64,000 nucleotides of DNA. It comes from Vandiemenella viatica. Taxonomy: Eukaryota > Arthropoda > Insecta > Orthoptera > Morabidae. The notes under the pieces were generated by a model, which saw nothing but the letters and a program-made list of their open reading frames with translations, was not told the origin of the DNA and ran no database searches. The stretch lies in NCBI GenBank assembly GCA_031002005.1, contig JARYHS010008074.1, forward strand, positions 8,998,924 to 9,062,923, in the 5' to 3' direction. This document shows, piece by piece, positions 22,702 to 34,671 of the stretch; position 1 is the stretch's first letter, and each line of letters starts with the position of its first letter. The position numbers were made by a program, and so were the translations under genes.

Positions 22702-24939
22702 AACGCCTTGATGCAGACCACAGAAGATACAAAACAACCAAATGCTGAAAGTAAGAAGAGATAAAACGAAAATCAAACGTCGCCACCAGGGGCGATGTGA
22801 CTACAGGAAGTGCATCAGAATCCATAGGGGTAATTTTAAATTGATAAAGTAAAGATATTTTAGTCTAAGAATTACATTTTAGTTTGTTTGTAGAAAACAT
22901 TTCAAACCTATGACGAGCGGCAACAATAATAATACAACCCTAGAGTGAAAAATGAAACGTTGATTGTTTATTAATATAAAACTTCCATGCGCAGCAAAAG
23001 CTATTATAAAAATAATAATAATAATAATCCTCGGAGAAATTGTTAGAAGTGAAAGATCGTGTTTGATTACGGTTTCAATTCGAGACGGGTTTACCAAAAT
23101 AGTCGCGACGATTGTAAAATCATTAATATTCCGTGTCATTGAGTTGTGGATTAAAATTGGTTGGAGTTTGACCTTTGAGAAGAATAAATATTAGCAGTGT
23201 GTTGATGTGTTAAAATATTAAGAGCTGAAAGAAATGACGTGTTCGCTATAGCGCAGAGTAGATAAAGTTTGTTAAATGTAGATCAAGAAATGATCGTCTA
23301 TGAAGAGTTTATAAAGAAGAAACAAAAATATTGCGGACCGTGAAACCAAAGAAGGTATCGGCCAATATTATTGTAATGACGAAAGAAATCGTCAGTTTGA
23401 GTTTAGAGGGTGACAGATAGTCATCGAACTTAGTAGTCTAAGCTAGAACGAACATGTACTTAATGAGAGTAGGGATTGTTACAACACGCTAATAATTTCA
23501 AGAAGAGGAAAGTCGAAACCATGAATAGATGAAACACTAATGACACGAAGTTATTTAAAGAGAAATGGCTAAGGATGTAATCGTTTGTTGATTAGAAATA
23601 AAGTGTTGGGTGAACTATGATACGATAATAAACAAGAATTACTGATGAAACCGCGATGAAAATAAATTACTGAGTATAGAATCAGAGGATATGGTGTAAA
23701 AAACAATAAATTGTTTTATACAGGGAACAAGGTTTATTTAGAAGCATGAAAATGTTGGTTGCTGCTAGAAATATGTCATTAACTTGAAGTCTATGGTTGT
23801 AAGGGCTTATAAAAAGTAATAATAAAAATTAACAATACGATATAATCGTAGGAAATATTCTCTAATTACCGATGTGAATAAACTTATCAATGCGGAAGAT
23901 GTTTAGGATTAATTACAATTTTAATCTTGTTGAAATAAAAGATTTTAAGAGATCGTTTGACAAGTTAGCGCTAAGGTTAATAAGACAAACTTAGCGAATA
24001 TAGCCGGGAACCGAGCGGCAGACAGCTGTAACCTTTTGTCCAAACGGCATAATAAGGGGAGGCGACCCTTCGCTTGGCCGAGAACAGGTAGCGATTGTGG
24101 GACCGAGTCTTATTCCTGCCCCTTAGAAAGTGAAAGCGTTCGTGGAAACAGGTGGGGTTAGTTTACTCCAGTCAGCTGGCCTGGCAAAGTTGACCAGAGG
24201 CGCTGTTAATGGCAAACATTCAATAAAATAGTATCTATTTTAAATAAATAAATGGAAAAAGATACCAGTCTGGGAAATTATTTCAACAGAGGTTGTTAAA
24301 AAAGGAGGCTGTAATAAAATTTTGTAATTAATTACAAGCATTAGGATTTAAAATGCTAGTATTTAAAATGCTAGTTCATGTCATGTATTGATTTGACAAA
24401 TATAACTGTTAGGATATTTTGTGATAAAAAAGTGAATTAATAAGTAATGATAAGAATAATTGTTAAAAAAATTGTAGATAATAAATAATTTTGCATATTA
24501 TAATAATAAAATGATGTAATTTAATTTGATTGAATATTTTTTTTTTAGAAAAGGGCAATCTAAGAAAGATTTGAATTAGTTGTATAGAGAATGATATATG
24601 TCACATGCTACTCATAAGATATGTAATATGTAGTTATAAGACATGCTGGATTGTCTCGCGAGTTCACGGAGGAATCAAGTAGGGCACAAGAGTAATTCGC
24701 GAAGTACAAAGCTATCACATGTTGTATTAAAATAGAGAACTGAAGATGGGTATATCTTAAGAAGTTTGGTAATGTAACTATTAACAAAGGTCACAAACAG
24801 TTAGAGAATATTAGAACGAACTAATCTCACTCACAAGGAACATTAACCCAATGACCAGAAATAAGTGAAGTTATAGTGAAAAACTGAATTGAAAATTATC
24901 CCATAGAATAATTTTCAATTGTACGGGTGATGGAGTAGT
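22702..24939 (+). other. Non-coding 3' region of the gag-only element
   Basis: A-rich DNA between gag and the 3' LTR with stops in all frames and no pol relics recognised. A GC-richer island lies at about 24000-24200. The sequence just before the 3' LTR (GGGTGATGGAGTAGT) is only weakly purine-rich, so the polypurine tract is unclear. Confidence 0.6.
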
Positions 24940-25900
24940 TGTAATGAATTAAAAAGTACAGTGCCATTAGGCACTAAGTGATCCCACGGTATGTGTGAAT
25001 ATTGCCGATGTGTCATGTCAACGAACAGAAACGTGACGGAACTAAAGCGTCCAGATTTACTCGCACCTTGGGGGGTGCTGACAACGTCCCACTCAACTTG
25101 GACACTAAGCGGATTTATAACCCCCATAAATAACTGAGACCCGCTTTCTATTTTCGCACGTTTCGGAAAGTTCCCGCCGAAAACTGGCGCAGACTAGCAA
25201 AAATAAACCTTAGTGACGTTTCCTAGTAAATGAGTGCTTTATGAGAGTAGGGGAAGACGATCCAGCCAATAGAGAAGCCGCCTCAATTTATTGCCGTGCT
25301 GGTGTTTTTTCTTGTCTGTTCTGGGGCCAATGTGGCGCTGGTCCTTTGGCGCGGATTGCGGTGATTCGCCAAGAGCCGGACGCGACGTCGCATTACGACA
25401 AGTACAGAGTCTTGCTCGGAGGAGAAGAACGGACGACGAGACACTCTGGTTCAGATCTTCATCTAGTGCAGCCGAAGTGACCTTCAACGACGCCGGAGCT
25501 GGACACTGCTACCACGCGGTGCGGTCGAGAAAGCTGGACGACCCCATGTGGCGCTGGTCTTGCCTGGTCGCTGCCCTGGGCTGTGAACAATGGTAAAAGC
25601 TACGACCCGGACGGAAACTCATGCAATCGTTCCACCCAGTAATGACCCTGAGATTTTGCTCTAGCTGTTTGATATTCAATGATATGTAATTGTTAACCTC
25701 AGAATAAAAACAAAATTCATGTTTGCCTAGTTTCACAATAATAAATTGTACACCCAATTTTCAGTTTTCCTATTCATTACAATAATATTTCATGTGATAA
25801 GCTGAAGATTAAGTATGACTTTTGATATTCCAAATTGATAATTTTGTTAATGATAAAACAGTGTGACCCAAATATAAACGTCCCCAAGGTAGACGTTACA
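24940..25900 (+). repeat. 3' LTR of the gag-only element
   Basis: Same length (961 bp) and ends as the 5' LTR. Most differences lie in the first 300 bases; the central 500 bases are almost identical. Confidence 0.93.
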
Positions 25901-25904
25901 AGTT

Positions 25905-27384
25905 CCATGCGATGACCACACCGTGTCGGAGTTAAAACTACATGATTTTACACCATTCCTTTCCATGCCTCTGGCATTCACGGAAATTTTACAAGACAAG
26001 GACATGTTAACTTTCAATTTTAAATTATCCATGACACCTCTTAATTCAATCCCTTCTTGTGACTCCCTCCTTTCAAGTACGCTTGAAAATTTCCACTTAA
26101 GTGATTGCAAATAACCGATTGCTTGGAGCTGCTTGCCGTCGGAAGTTTCTGGCCGGTGGAGGAAGAAATGATTGAGAATTGCTTTTCATCATATCAGTTA
26201 CACCACGACGTTCCGTGATTCAAATTCCACGTTAAACTGTAGGTCCCAGAGAAAAGGAACTGACCCCGACACAATGGCTTAGTATGCCTCATTCAGTAGG
26301 ATCGTCACATTATGGACTGAGTGAGTTTTTAGTTAGGGGTTATGGATGAAGCAAGCCTTATCACAGGGTATGGACTAATGAAAACATACAAGGAAAAACG
26401 TTATGTGTAGTGAAAGATGATAAGCATGTGTCTCATTTATGCAGTCGATTGAGCTGTCTTGTAATAAGCAATAACTTATTTACGTCAAATTGGAGAAAGG
26501 AGCTTCAAAAAGTAGCGGCAGCGGCCAGTCTGCACGACCTGCACAGTGACGGGTCTCAAATTCCTTGAATACCTAAATGTTTTTAGGAAGTTCTGGGTGG
26601 TGGTTGATGGGAAGATAATGCTGGCTGCCAGGCAGCGACAGACAGAGGGTAGATAGCTGCTGTCTTGGTCAGCTGTGGGGGAGATGCTAAGGGGATGACA
26701 TTAAAGACACGTGATATTATTTACATTAATCAGAGAACAAAGTGAACAGAGGTTACAGTGCGGTTGTTTACTACCATTATGGATGATTTCGAACCTAAAC
26801 AAATGTTGGATGCAAGTGACACTGACGGCCGTCAGCATAACTGTAAAGCAGAGGCTTAGACGCCCTGAGGATTATATACAGTATGTATAGTGAGTGGTTC
26901 CTTGCACGTATCGGTGCGTTACTGCAGACGATAAATCAGGGCTTCGAGTTTACATGGTTTGTACTGGTGATAATGGTGAGTGAACAGTGGTAAAAGAATT
27001 AGGAGATATGGTCACATCTGTGACATAAGGGAGTTAAGGAATGGCATGATCATTAAGGAAAACATAGAATACGTTTAAAAAATAGGCTTTAAAATCAAAT
27101 TCGTAAGGGTAAAAATGCAATCAAAAACGCTAAGGTTGAAATAATAATAATAATAATAATGAAATGGGAAAGTAGGCATGAAGCGAGGCTGTGATATGCT
27201 GCATCACAATTAAATTAAATAAAATCATTAAAATGACGCAAAAGTTGGAAAATTTTAAGAATTGAATCATACCAACTACCGATCTGTGTGTCTGGCGATA
27301 TTTATTAATAAACTAAATAAGAAAGAACTAATGATATAATATGTTCGGAGACAAGGCCGCGAGTTATATCTTCACACTGAACCC
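25905..27384. other. Unassigned DNA with a SINE relic
   Basis: At about 26205-26260 the text TTCCGTGATTCAAATTCC...CGTTAAACTGTAGGTC matches the body of the minus-strand SINE at 4680-4940 and is on the plus strand here. A TAA-type run lies at about 27140-27160. No gene supported. The frames at 25847-26114 on both strands overlap and show no domain. Confidence 0.5.
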
Positions 27385-27560
27385 AGTGGATGAGGGATAT
27401 CTTTCTGGCTTCTCGTTAAGGGAGGCCGTGGGTTCGAATCCTCCGCCAGTTATTCAGATTTGGGATTTCCATGGTTTCCAAAAACCATTCCAAGCGAATG
27501 CTGGAATGGTGCCTTCAAAAGGCCATAAAAATCCATAAGTAAAACAAAAAAAGACAAGGT
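27385..27560 (+). mobile_element. tRNA-derived SINE
   Basis: Contains a good polymerase III B box GGGTTCGAATCCTCC (about 27431-27445) and a body with GGGATTTCCATGGTTTCC and GGAATGGTGCCTTCAAAAGG, homologous to the SINE at 17571-17797. The A-rich end lies around 27538-27555. Target duplications are not clear. Confidence 0.75.
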
Positions 27561-28049
27561 CGTTGAAGTGATCGCCCATGCGTTGTGGACACTTCTTGTA
27601 TGGGGGGGGGGCTTCATTAGTATCACTAGATTGTCCATCAGAGACCATTTCCAGTCGTGTGTGATTTATGTATATGTAACTATTTTTTTTTAAATTGTAG
27701 ACCGACATTAACCTAACATTACTTTTTAAATTTTCACTTCCACCTCATACCTTAATCATTAAAACCAATGTTTCCATACAAGGAATCGGTAAATTTGGCA
27801 AGATCTGTCGATTGAAACCTCAGCAATCCAACTAGTCGGAAGTTACATATCACGTCCAAACCCCTCCACTCGGGGTGGCGAACTCTCTTAACTTCTCGCT
27901 ATTGAATGCTATCATTGCACTTACAATGTAGGTGACAGACGCTTCTTGTAAGGAAGCAATTTTTTAAGTATCATCCCCGTCAAATGTTTAAAAGTTGTGA
28001 AATGCAATTTTGGACTTGTATTTATTCCTCCAAACCCAGTTCCTCAGTT

Positions 28050-28340
28050 GGTTGCGTCACCGTGTTGGTGTCAGGTGCCTGACAAGAGGTCCCAGTTATG
28101 GACAAAATTTTCATCATCGGGCCATCGTCGGGAATGAAGGAGTGGTGACGCTTAATTCCAAATCACCATGTTTGTTACCGAGGTCGTGGGTTAAATCCCA
28201 ATCATCTTCGCAGTGCGTATGCAGTGAGGGCTTAGAACTTTGTTGATGATGATTCATCCGTTGTTTGCGGACGTTAAGCGAGCTGGTTCACGTGATTCGC
28301 AAAAGCACGCCTAAATCGGATAGTGCCTCTTCGGCCCTCT
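28050..28340 (+). mobile_element. Possible SINE-like repeat
   Basis: A B-box-like GTGGGTTAAATCCC at about 28187 is followed by TTGTTGATGATGATTCATCC and GCGGACGTTAAGCGAGC, a 3' arrangement I associate with insect SINEs. No A box or target duplication could be defined, so the call is tentative. Confidence 0.35.
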
Positions 28341-28749
28341 ACCTTATTTAACACTTGATTCTTTCACAATTCACTGGACTGAACACAAACACATCACAGT
28401 AATCCACACAAATATTAACACTCGCATACTCCTTCATCACAGAAAAGGCGAGGGGAAACCACCAGAGATATATACCCCACGACACCATAGCTTCGTTGGC
28501 GACTAATTCGTCTAGGTGTGCATCATATTTATCCCTAGCAAAAATAATGAAAAAAACTGTGGTGTTTTCAAACCTACGATATTACTCACAAAATATACAT
28601 CGTACAAATTATTTATTTCAGTAAAGGCCAATGGAAAATTGGTTACAGCAAAATTATTGATAACTGTTGAATCTAGCGACGCCAAATCGAATTTTCGCAA
28701 CACTACTGCACTTTTCCTTTAACAACAGTAAGAAATACTAGACGACCCG

Positions 28750-31232
28750 TGCGAAAATTTCGCGAATAAAATGCGATGAATAGTGAGGTTGAATATAATG
28801 TCACCAAGTTCAGTCATTACTCTTCATACTCCTACTTCATTTATCGATTTTGGTTAGAAATCCAGGGAGATAAATGGCTCGAAACACAAAAAACATATTT
28901 TAGAAATATTGACATTTTTGCGCTTTATGGGTCGAATTACAAAAAATTCCTTTCTTAGAATATAATGTTACCACGGCGGAAACCTTAGTCTTTAATACGA
29001 TATGTCATTTATCAATATCGATTAGATATCAAGGGAAACATAAGGCTCGTGACACAAAAATACGTTGTAGAACAATTTATACTTTTTCCCTTTAATAGTT
29101 GAATTCCAAACACTTCTTTCTTAAAATATGATGTCAGCAAAGCTGAGACATTATTCCTCACAATCGTACTTGATTTATCGATTTTGGATAGATATCTAGG
29201 GAGATAAAAGGCTCGAGATACAAAAAACGCATTTTAGAAAAAGTGACATTTTTGCCCTATAAGGGTCGAATTACGAAAAATTCCTTTCTTAAAATATAAT
29301 GTTACCATGGCGGAGACCTTATTCTTTAATATGATACCTCGTTTATCTATATCGATTAGATATCAAGGAAGATAAATCAATCGTGACACAAAAATCGGTT
29401 ATAGAAAAATTTATACTTTTTTCCTTTAAGGGTTGAATTCCAAAAACATTCATCCTTGAAATATGATTTTACAAAGCTGATACATTACTCCTTATATTCC
29501 TACTTCATTTATCAATTTCAGTTAGATATCCAGGGAGATAAATGGCTCGAGATACAAAAAACGCATTTTAGAAAAAGTGACATTTTTGCCCTATAAGGGT
29601 CGAATTACGAAAAACTCCTTTCTTAAAATATAATGTTACCATGGCGAAGACCTTATTCTTTAATATGATACCTCATTTATCTATATCGGTTAGATATTAA
29701 GGGATATAAATCACTCGTGACACAAAAATGCGTTATAGAAAAATTTATACTTTTTCCCTTTTAGGGTTGAATTCCAAACACATTCTTTCTTAAAATATGA
29801 TGTCACAAAGATGAGACATTACTCCTCATAATCCTACTTTATTTATCGATTTTGGTTAGATATCCAGGGAGATAAATGGCTCGAGATACAAAAAACGCAT
29901 TTTAGAAAAAGTTACATTTTTGCCCTATAAGGGTCGAATTACGAAAAATTCCTTTCTTAAAATATAATGTTAGCATGGCGGAGACCTTATTCTTTAATAT
30001 GATACCTCATTTATCTATATCGGTTAGATATTAAGGGAGATAAATCGCTCGTGACACAAAAACGCATAGCAAAAATATTGATACTTTTGCCCTTTAAGGG
30101 TCGAATTTCGAAAACTTTCTGGCTTAATATATGACGTCACTAAAGCGGAGATCTTAATCATTAAAACGATACTTCATAAAACGGTTTCAGATAGATATCC
30201 AGGGAGATAACTGACTCGTAACACAGAAAACAGCATTTTAGAAAAAAATACATTTTTGCCCTTTAAGGGTCGAATTACGAAAAATTCCTATCTTAAATTA
30301 TAATGTTACCATGGCGGAGACATTGATCTTTAGTATGATACCTCATTTATCTATATCGGTTGGATATCAAGTGAGATAAATGGCACGTGACACAAAAATG
30401 CGTTATAGAAGCATTTATACTTTTTCCATTTAAGGGTTGAATTCCAAAAACATTCTTTCTTAAAATATGATGTCACCAAATCTGAGACATTACTCCTCAT
30501 AATCTTACTTGATTTATCGATTTTGGTTAGATATCCAATGAGATAAATTTAAGACACAAAAAATGAATTTTAGAAAAATTGACATTTTTGCCCTTTAAGG
30601 GTCGAATTACGAAAAATTCCTTTCTTAAAATATAATGTTACCATGGCGGAGACCTTATTATTTAATATGATACCTCATTTATCTATATCGGTTAGATAAT
30701 AAGGGAGATAAATCGCTCGTGACATAAAAATGCGTTATAGAAAAATTTATACTTTTTCCCTTTAATGGTTGAATTCAAAAACAATTATTTCTTAAAATAT
30801 GATTTCACAAAGCTGAGACATTACTCCTTATAATCCTACTTCATTTATCGATTTTGGTTAGATATCCAGGGAGATAAATGGCTCGAGATACAAAAAACGC
30901 ACTTTAGAAAAATTAACATTTTTGCCCTTTAAGGGTCGAATTACGAAAAATTCCTAAAATATCGTGTTACCATGGCGGAGACCTTAGTCTTTAATATGAT
31001 GCCTCATTTATCTATATCGGTTAGATATTAAGAGAGATAAATCGCTCGTGACACAATAACGAATTGCAAAAGTATTGATCCTTTTGCCCTTTAAGGGTAG
31101 AATTCCGAAAATTCCTTTCTTATAATGTGATGTGCCCAAAGTGGGGACCATAAGCTTTAAAATGACACCTCATTCATTGATTTCGGTTAAGTATGAAGCA
31201 AGATACAGGCTTGTGACAAAAAAATACCTTAT
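28750..31232. repeat. Satellite array with dimeric (about 333-bp) higher-order repeat
   Basis: About 15 monomers of 166-168 bp alternate between two types. Type A is marked by CCATGGCGGAGACC and type B by CAAAGCTGAGACATTACTCC. The anchor GCGGAGAC/GCTGAGAC falls at 28808, 28976, 29142, 29310, 29476, 29644, 29810, 29978, 30145, 30314, 30481, 30646, 30812, 30975 and 31141, so spacings alternate 168 and 166 with small deviations. Shared monomer landmarks are TTTTTGCCCTTTAAGGGTCGAATT, TTCTTAAAATAT, GGTTAGATAT and GGGAGATAAAT. No coding potential. Confidence 0.93.
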
Positions 31233-33139
31233 AGAAATAATATATATGATGATTGACAATACATGCTTTCGAAATTGACTACAATCCTAAAAATGACAAA
31301 TTACAATCAGCGTATACTTTGGAATCATAACTGTGGAAAGGTTATAATTACTTGAGCATTCCTTGATTGAGTTTAAATTTTGTTTACGTTAATAAGTATA
31401 CGTCCTCATAAATATATCCGTCAGATTCTTGAGTCAATCAAAAATTAAAAGACTCATACGATGATATGCTGTATCACACATCTACTTTGCTTAAACGACC
31501 AACCTCAGTTAAAAATCTGTTAGCGAATTTTCATTTTACTATTCCTACTTCTGGGAAGATATTTTGTATCCTTCTTCAAGTTACGTAAAACTTAAAGTCC
31601 ACATTCAAGAAAGGCACACGTTTGGTCCACCGACGATAGGGGACGTCTTAAATCCATTCCAGCCAGTACCGTATCGACACATATAGTAGTAAGTGTCTTT
31701 GGTGATAATATCGAATGGGAAGTTACCTATGCTGCAAATAAAGTGAACATTCGAAGTACCATGCACTTTAATCTATGTACTCTATGTGCTCTATGTACTT
31801 ACCAGCAGCAGGGGGCCATATCTGTCTCCTTGACACCTCAATGTAGCAGTGATGATTGCTACATTGGTATCGGATCCGTATCGCCTGGGGGATTTGAAAA
31901 GACGTCCCATAATCCGGCAAAATTCAGTTTTATTTACAGCTGGTTTTCCACTAACGGATTGTGAAAGTCTTTTTCTTAGCTTTTCCTTACACTAACTCAC
32001 GCTCACACTATCAATACTTCCACTTTTGGAGTAAAAAACGTAATTTTTTTTATTATTTTTTATTTTAGCTGCGTGAATTTTCTAGTGCAGGTCAATGCAG
32101 ATTTATGTACCAGTAACTTCGGTGGGACATAGACATATGTACTAACTGAAATGAAGAATATCTTGGGGCCGTTTAGATCACAAGACACTACATCACCTGC
32201 ATTTTCCTGGAAAATATGCCGGCTGAAACGATAACAAGATATTTTAAGTCTGCAGATGTGTTTCTGTAAACATACGTGTGACTGTGAAAATGTAAATTCA
32301 TTGCTGCAGGTTGATAAACAAAATGAATTAGAAATGCTTCTAGATAAAAACGAATTTGAATGAGAATGACACTGAAAATAAGGATTATAGAATCTTTAAG
32401 GGTAAACCAACGATAAAAATTATGAAGGGAATGCCTTTGCTTGGTACAGCTTTTTATGTTCATAAAAGATTAGCAGTCAGTGTAATAGAATTCTTAATCT
32501 AGATCACAAGGAATATTTCTTCCAAAAATAAAATGTAAGAATAAAAAGTATACTTTCATTAACTGTCATTCACCAATAAAGATGATAAAAAGAATCCAAT
32601 CAAAGTAGATGAAATCTGGGAACTTTTGGCTGACGAAATTTAAAAAAAAAAAGATGTAATATTACTGAGAGATTTTTTTTTATTTCTTGTATATTTGGCT
32701 AGAGGTGCATCTAGGTATTCTTTTCATCGTCTCTTTTGTACAAGTAATCCATTTTTTGGAGGTCTTTTGAGCGGCCTTATGATGTGGGTTATTTTTATTT
32801 ATTCAGCTGTTTTTAATTATGAAGAATCTTGTATGATAGGCAGGGGTGTTTTATATTTGTGCCACCTCTGTTGGACTACTGTTCCAATTTTTTCCAGTTT
32901 ATGATCTTCGTGGCGTATGGCATTTATTTTTGGTGAAATGTTTGTGTTAATCTTTTTACTGTTTCTGCTATTGTTTCTAATCCTGTTGCTTAGTGTGGTA
33001 CAGTTATTTCCGTTATTCTGTCTGCGTTTAGAATTAACCGTACGCATTTGTTCTGGAGCATCTGGAGCGATTATAAGTTTGTTTTACTTGTCATTCCCCG
33101 TATGTTATTATTGGAAATATAGATGATTTGTATTGCTAT
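31233..33139. other. Unassigned DNA
   Basis: Short frames occur on both strands (31743-31964, 32188-32463, 32695-33126) without recognisable domains or splice context. The frame at 31743 owes part of its length to CTATGTACTCTATGTGCT-type repeats. Nothing supported. Confidence 0.4.
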
Positions 33140-33211
33140 AGTTTTCAATTTTTATAAAGGTGAATAATACACCAATGCAATTGAATTTTGTTTTATTTTT
33201 GTGTAGTACGA

Positions 33212-33240
33212 GTTTCGCTCTATTTCAAGAGCATCATCAG
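33212..33240 (-). ncRNA. Candidate hammerhead ribozyme core in the Penelope-like element
   Basis: On the minus strand the segment reads CTGATGA, then a 5-bp stem GCTCT/AGAGC with loop TGAAAT, then GAAAC. This is the conserved core of a hammerhead ribozyme (CUGAUGA - stem II - GAAA). Penelope-like elements are known to carry hammerheads in their terminal regions. Stem I and a clean stem III are not evident, so activity in this copy is doubtful. Confidence 0.5.
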
Positions 33241-33577
33241 CGACATCTGTTTGGTATTTGTACATTTAGTTAGTTACATTTGGTTTTAAAAAAATATAAA
33301 CTTGAGTTGAAATTAAATTTACTTACATGTTACTTTTTTCTCATGATCAGGGTTAGCTTCTCTGTGTAGGTTTTGAAAAATCTTCTGAAGGTATAAAGCA
33401 CTACACTGCACCGACCAAATTTCACATTGTCACTGTTATTTACTGTCACTATCGTTTTCAAAACATGAGAAAGTAAGCACCACGCCATGTTTTCCTCAGG
33501 TCCATAGAGTGTGTGTTTGTTTATGTTTCAGGTTTCATTGTGGTTAGAGGTCCTTGGTTTTTACTGTTTACTTTGTG

Positions 33578-34632
33578 TTATCTTTGATGGTAGGCGGGGG
33601 TTTCAAATGGTTGTCTTTTTGTGAATATTTCTTTCTTTTTTAATATGGCAAATAGTGTTTGATTAGTCAAGTTTGTATAATCATTTATGGGGTCTACTGG
33701 AGATCGCGATTCCGCTACAACAACATATAGTAAAATCGTTGGAATACTGATGTAGTCAGTCGCAAGACATATTATTATCAAGCAGTAATTCCGTTGTAAT
33801 ACAGCCTGGACCATATTTTTCAAGCACAAATTAGGTTGTAATACAGCCTGGACCAGTATGAAACCGTTAAATGTAGTTAGGGAAGAATTTCTAGTGGAGT
33901 CTTGCGTTTGACCACTGCAGTATTATGATGACAACTCCTGGCGGAGTCGCGATCTCCAGTAATCCCCATTTATGATCTGCTTTCCTTCAACTAGTGCTTG
34001 TTGGATGAAAAAATTTTACTTGAAATGTTAATGCCTGTGGTTTGTTATTGTTTATGGTGAATATTTGCATGTCTGTGTTGATATCTGTCGGTTGGTGATT
34101 GTGTTCTAGAAGGTGTTCTGCAAATGTGGAGTGGTTAGTGAATTTCAGTGCTCTTAAGTGTTCTTTGTATCTTGTTTCGAATTGTCTGCATGTCTGGCAG
34201 ATGTATTGAGCTTCACAGTTTTGACATGTGAGTCTGTATATGCCTGAATTATGGTATTTGTTTTTGTTTGTGATGTTTTTATCTATGGAGTTATTGGTCC
34301 TGAATGTGATGATGATTCCTTGTTTTTTTGAGAATGTTTGCTATTTTATGTGTATTTTTATTGACATAGGTCATAACATGCCATTTCTCTTTTTTTACCT
34401 GTGTGGGTGGTTTGTTTTCTGTGTTGAGTTCGTATTAGTGTTTGTATTTGCTTGTAGCAGTGTTGAAAGTGTGTTTTGTGTAGTCTTTAGTATTTTTTTT
34501 TTTGATGTTGTTGTTTATTTGGTGTATTCTGTTTTCTTTATATCCATTTCGGGTGGCTATTTGTATGATTGTGTTGAATTCTGATTTGTAATTTTCTTTG
34601 TTTAGGGGTGTCCTATTTAGTCGATTGAGCAT
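33578..34632 (-). pseudogene. Penelope-like GIY-YIG endonuclease domain, interrupted
   Basis: The domain would cut DNA for insertion of the element. It is recognised on the minus strand from about 34260: SGIYRLTCQNC, then YICQTCRQFETRYKEH, the GIY...YI(G/C) pattern with its Arg and the following Glu-His. A Cys replaces the usual Gly of YIG. A stop follows near 33990. The 277-bp MITE at 33690-33966 splits what follows; the C-terminal tail (NDYTNLTNQTLFAILKKK) ends at 33578. The part upstream (34435-34632) is the linker to the RT in another frame. Confidence 0.8.
33690..33966. mobile_element. 277-bp MITE inside the Penelope-like element
   Basis: Terminal inverted repeats of about 26 bp (GGGTCTACTGGAGATCGCGA at the left; the right end complements GGGATTACTGGAGATCGCGA) are flanked by a perfect 8-bp direct repeat CATTTATG (33682-33689 and 33967-33974). 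The interior holds two copies of GTTGTAATACAGCCTGGACC spaced by 42 bp. No coding capacity. An 8-bp duplication is consistent with hAT-type elements. Confidence 0.88.
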
Positions 34633-34671
34633 GTGTCTTATTGCTGCTTCCTTATGGGTTTGGGGATGGTT

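Larger units (their letters stand above)
18957..25904 (+). mobile_element. Gag-only LTR retrotransposon (Gypsy-like, non-autonomous)
   Basis: Complete element: 961-bp LTRs at 18961-19921 and 24940-25900, each TG...CA (TGTAATG...CGTTACA), flanked by a 4-bp target duplication AGTT (18957-18960 and 25901-25904). Between them are a primer-binding-like site at 19925, a leader of about 1.1 kb, a gag reading region (21042-22701) and about 2.2 kb of A-rich DNA without any long frame. No protease, RT, RNase H or integrase motif was seen in any frame, so the element would need enzymes from another retrotransposon. The architecture matches what are called terminal-repeat retrotransposons with GAG domain. 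By eye about a dozen substitutions separate the LTRs, indicating a fairly recent insertion. Confidence 0.88.

Noticed and set aside
28750..31232. CRISPR array
   Set aside because: The units are full-length adjacent monomers without unique spacers, in a eukaryotic context. This is a satellite.
32817..33126. Lys/Asn-rich minus-strand frame (76 codons) next to the Penelope-like element
   Set aside because: Considered as an N-terminal piece of a second Penelope copy, but no motif could be matched and the opposite strand is equally open.
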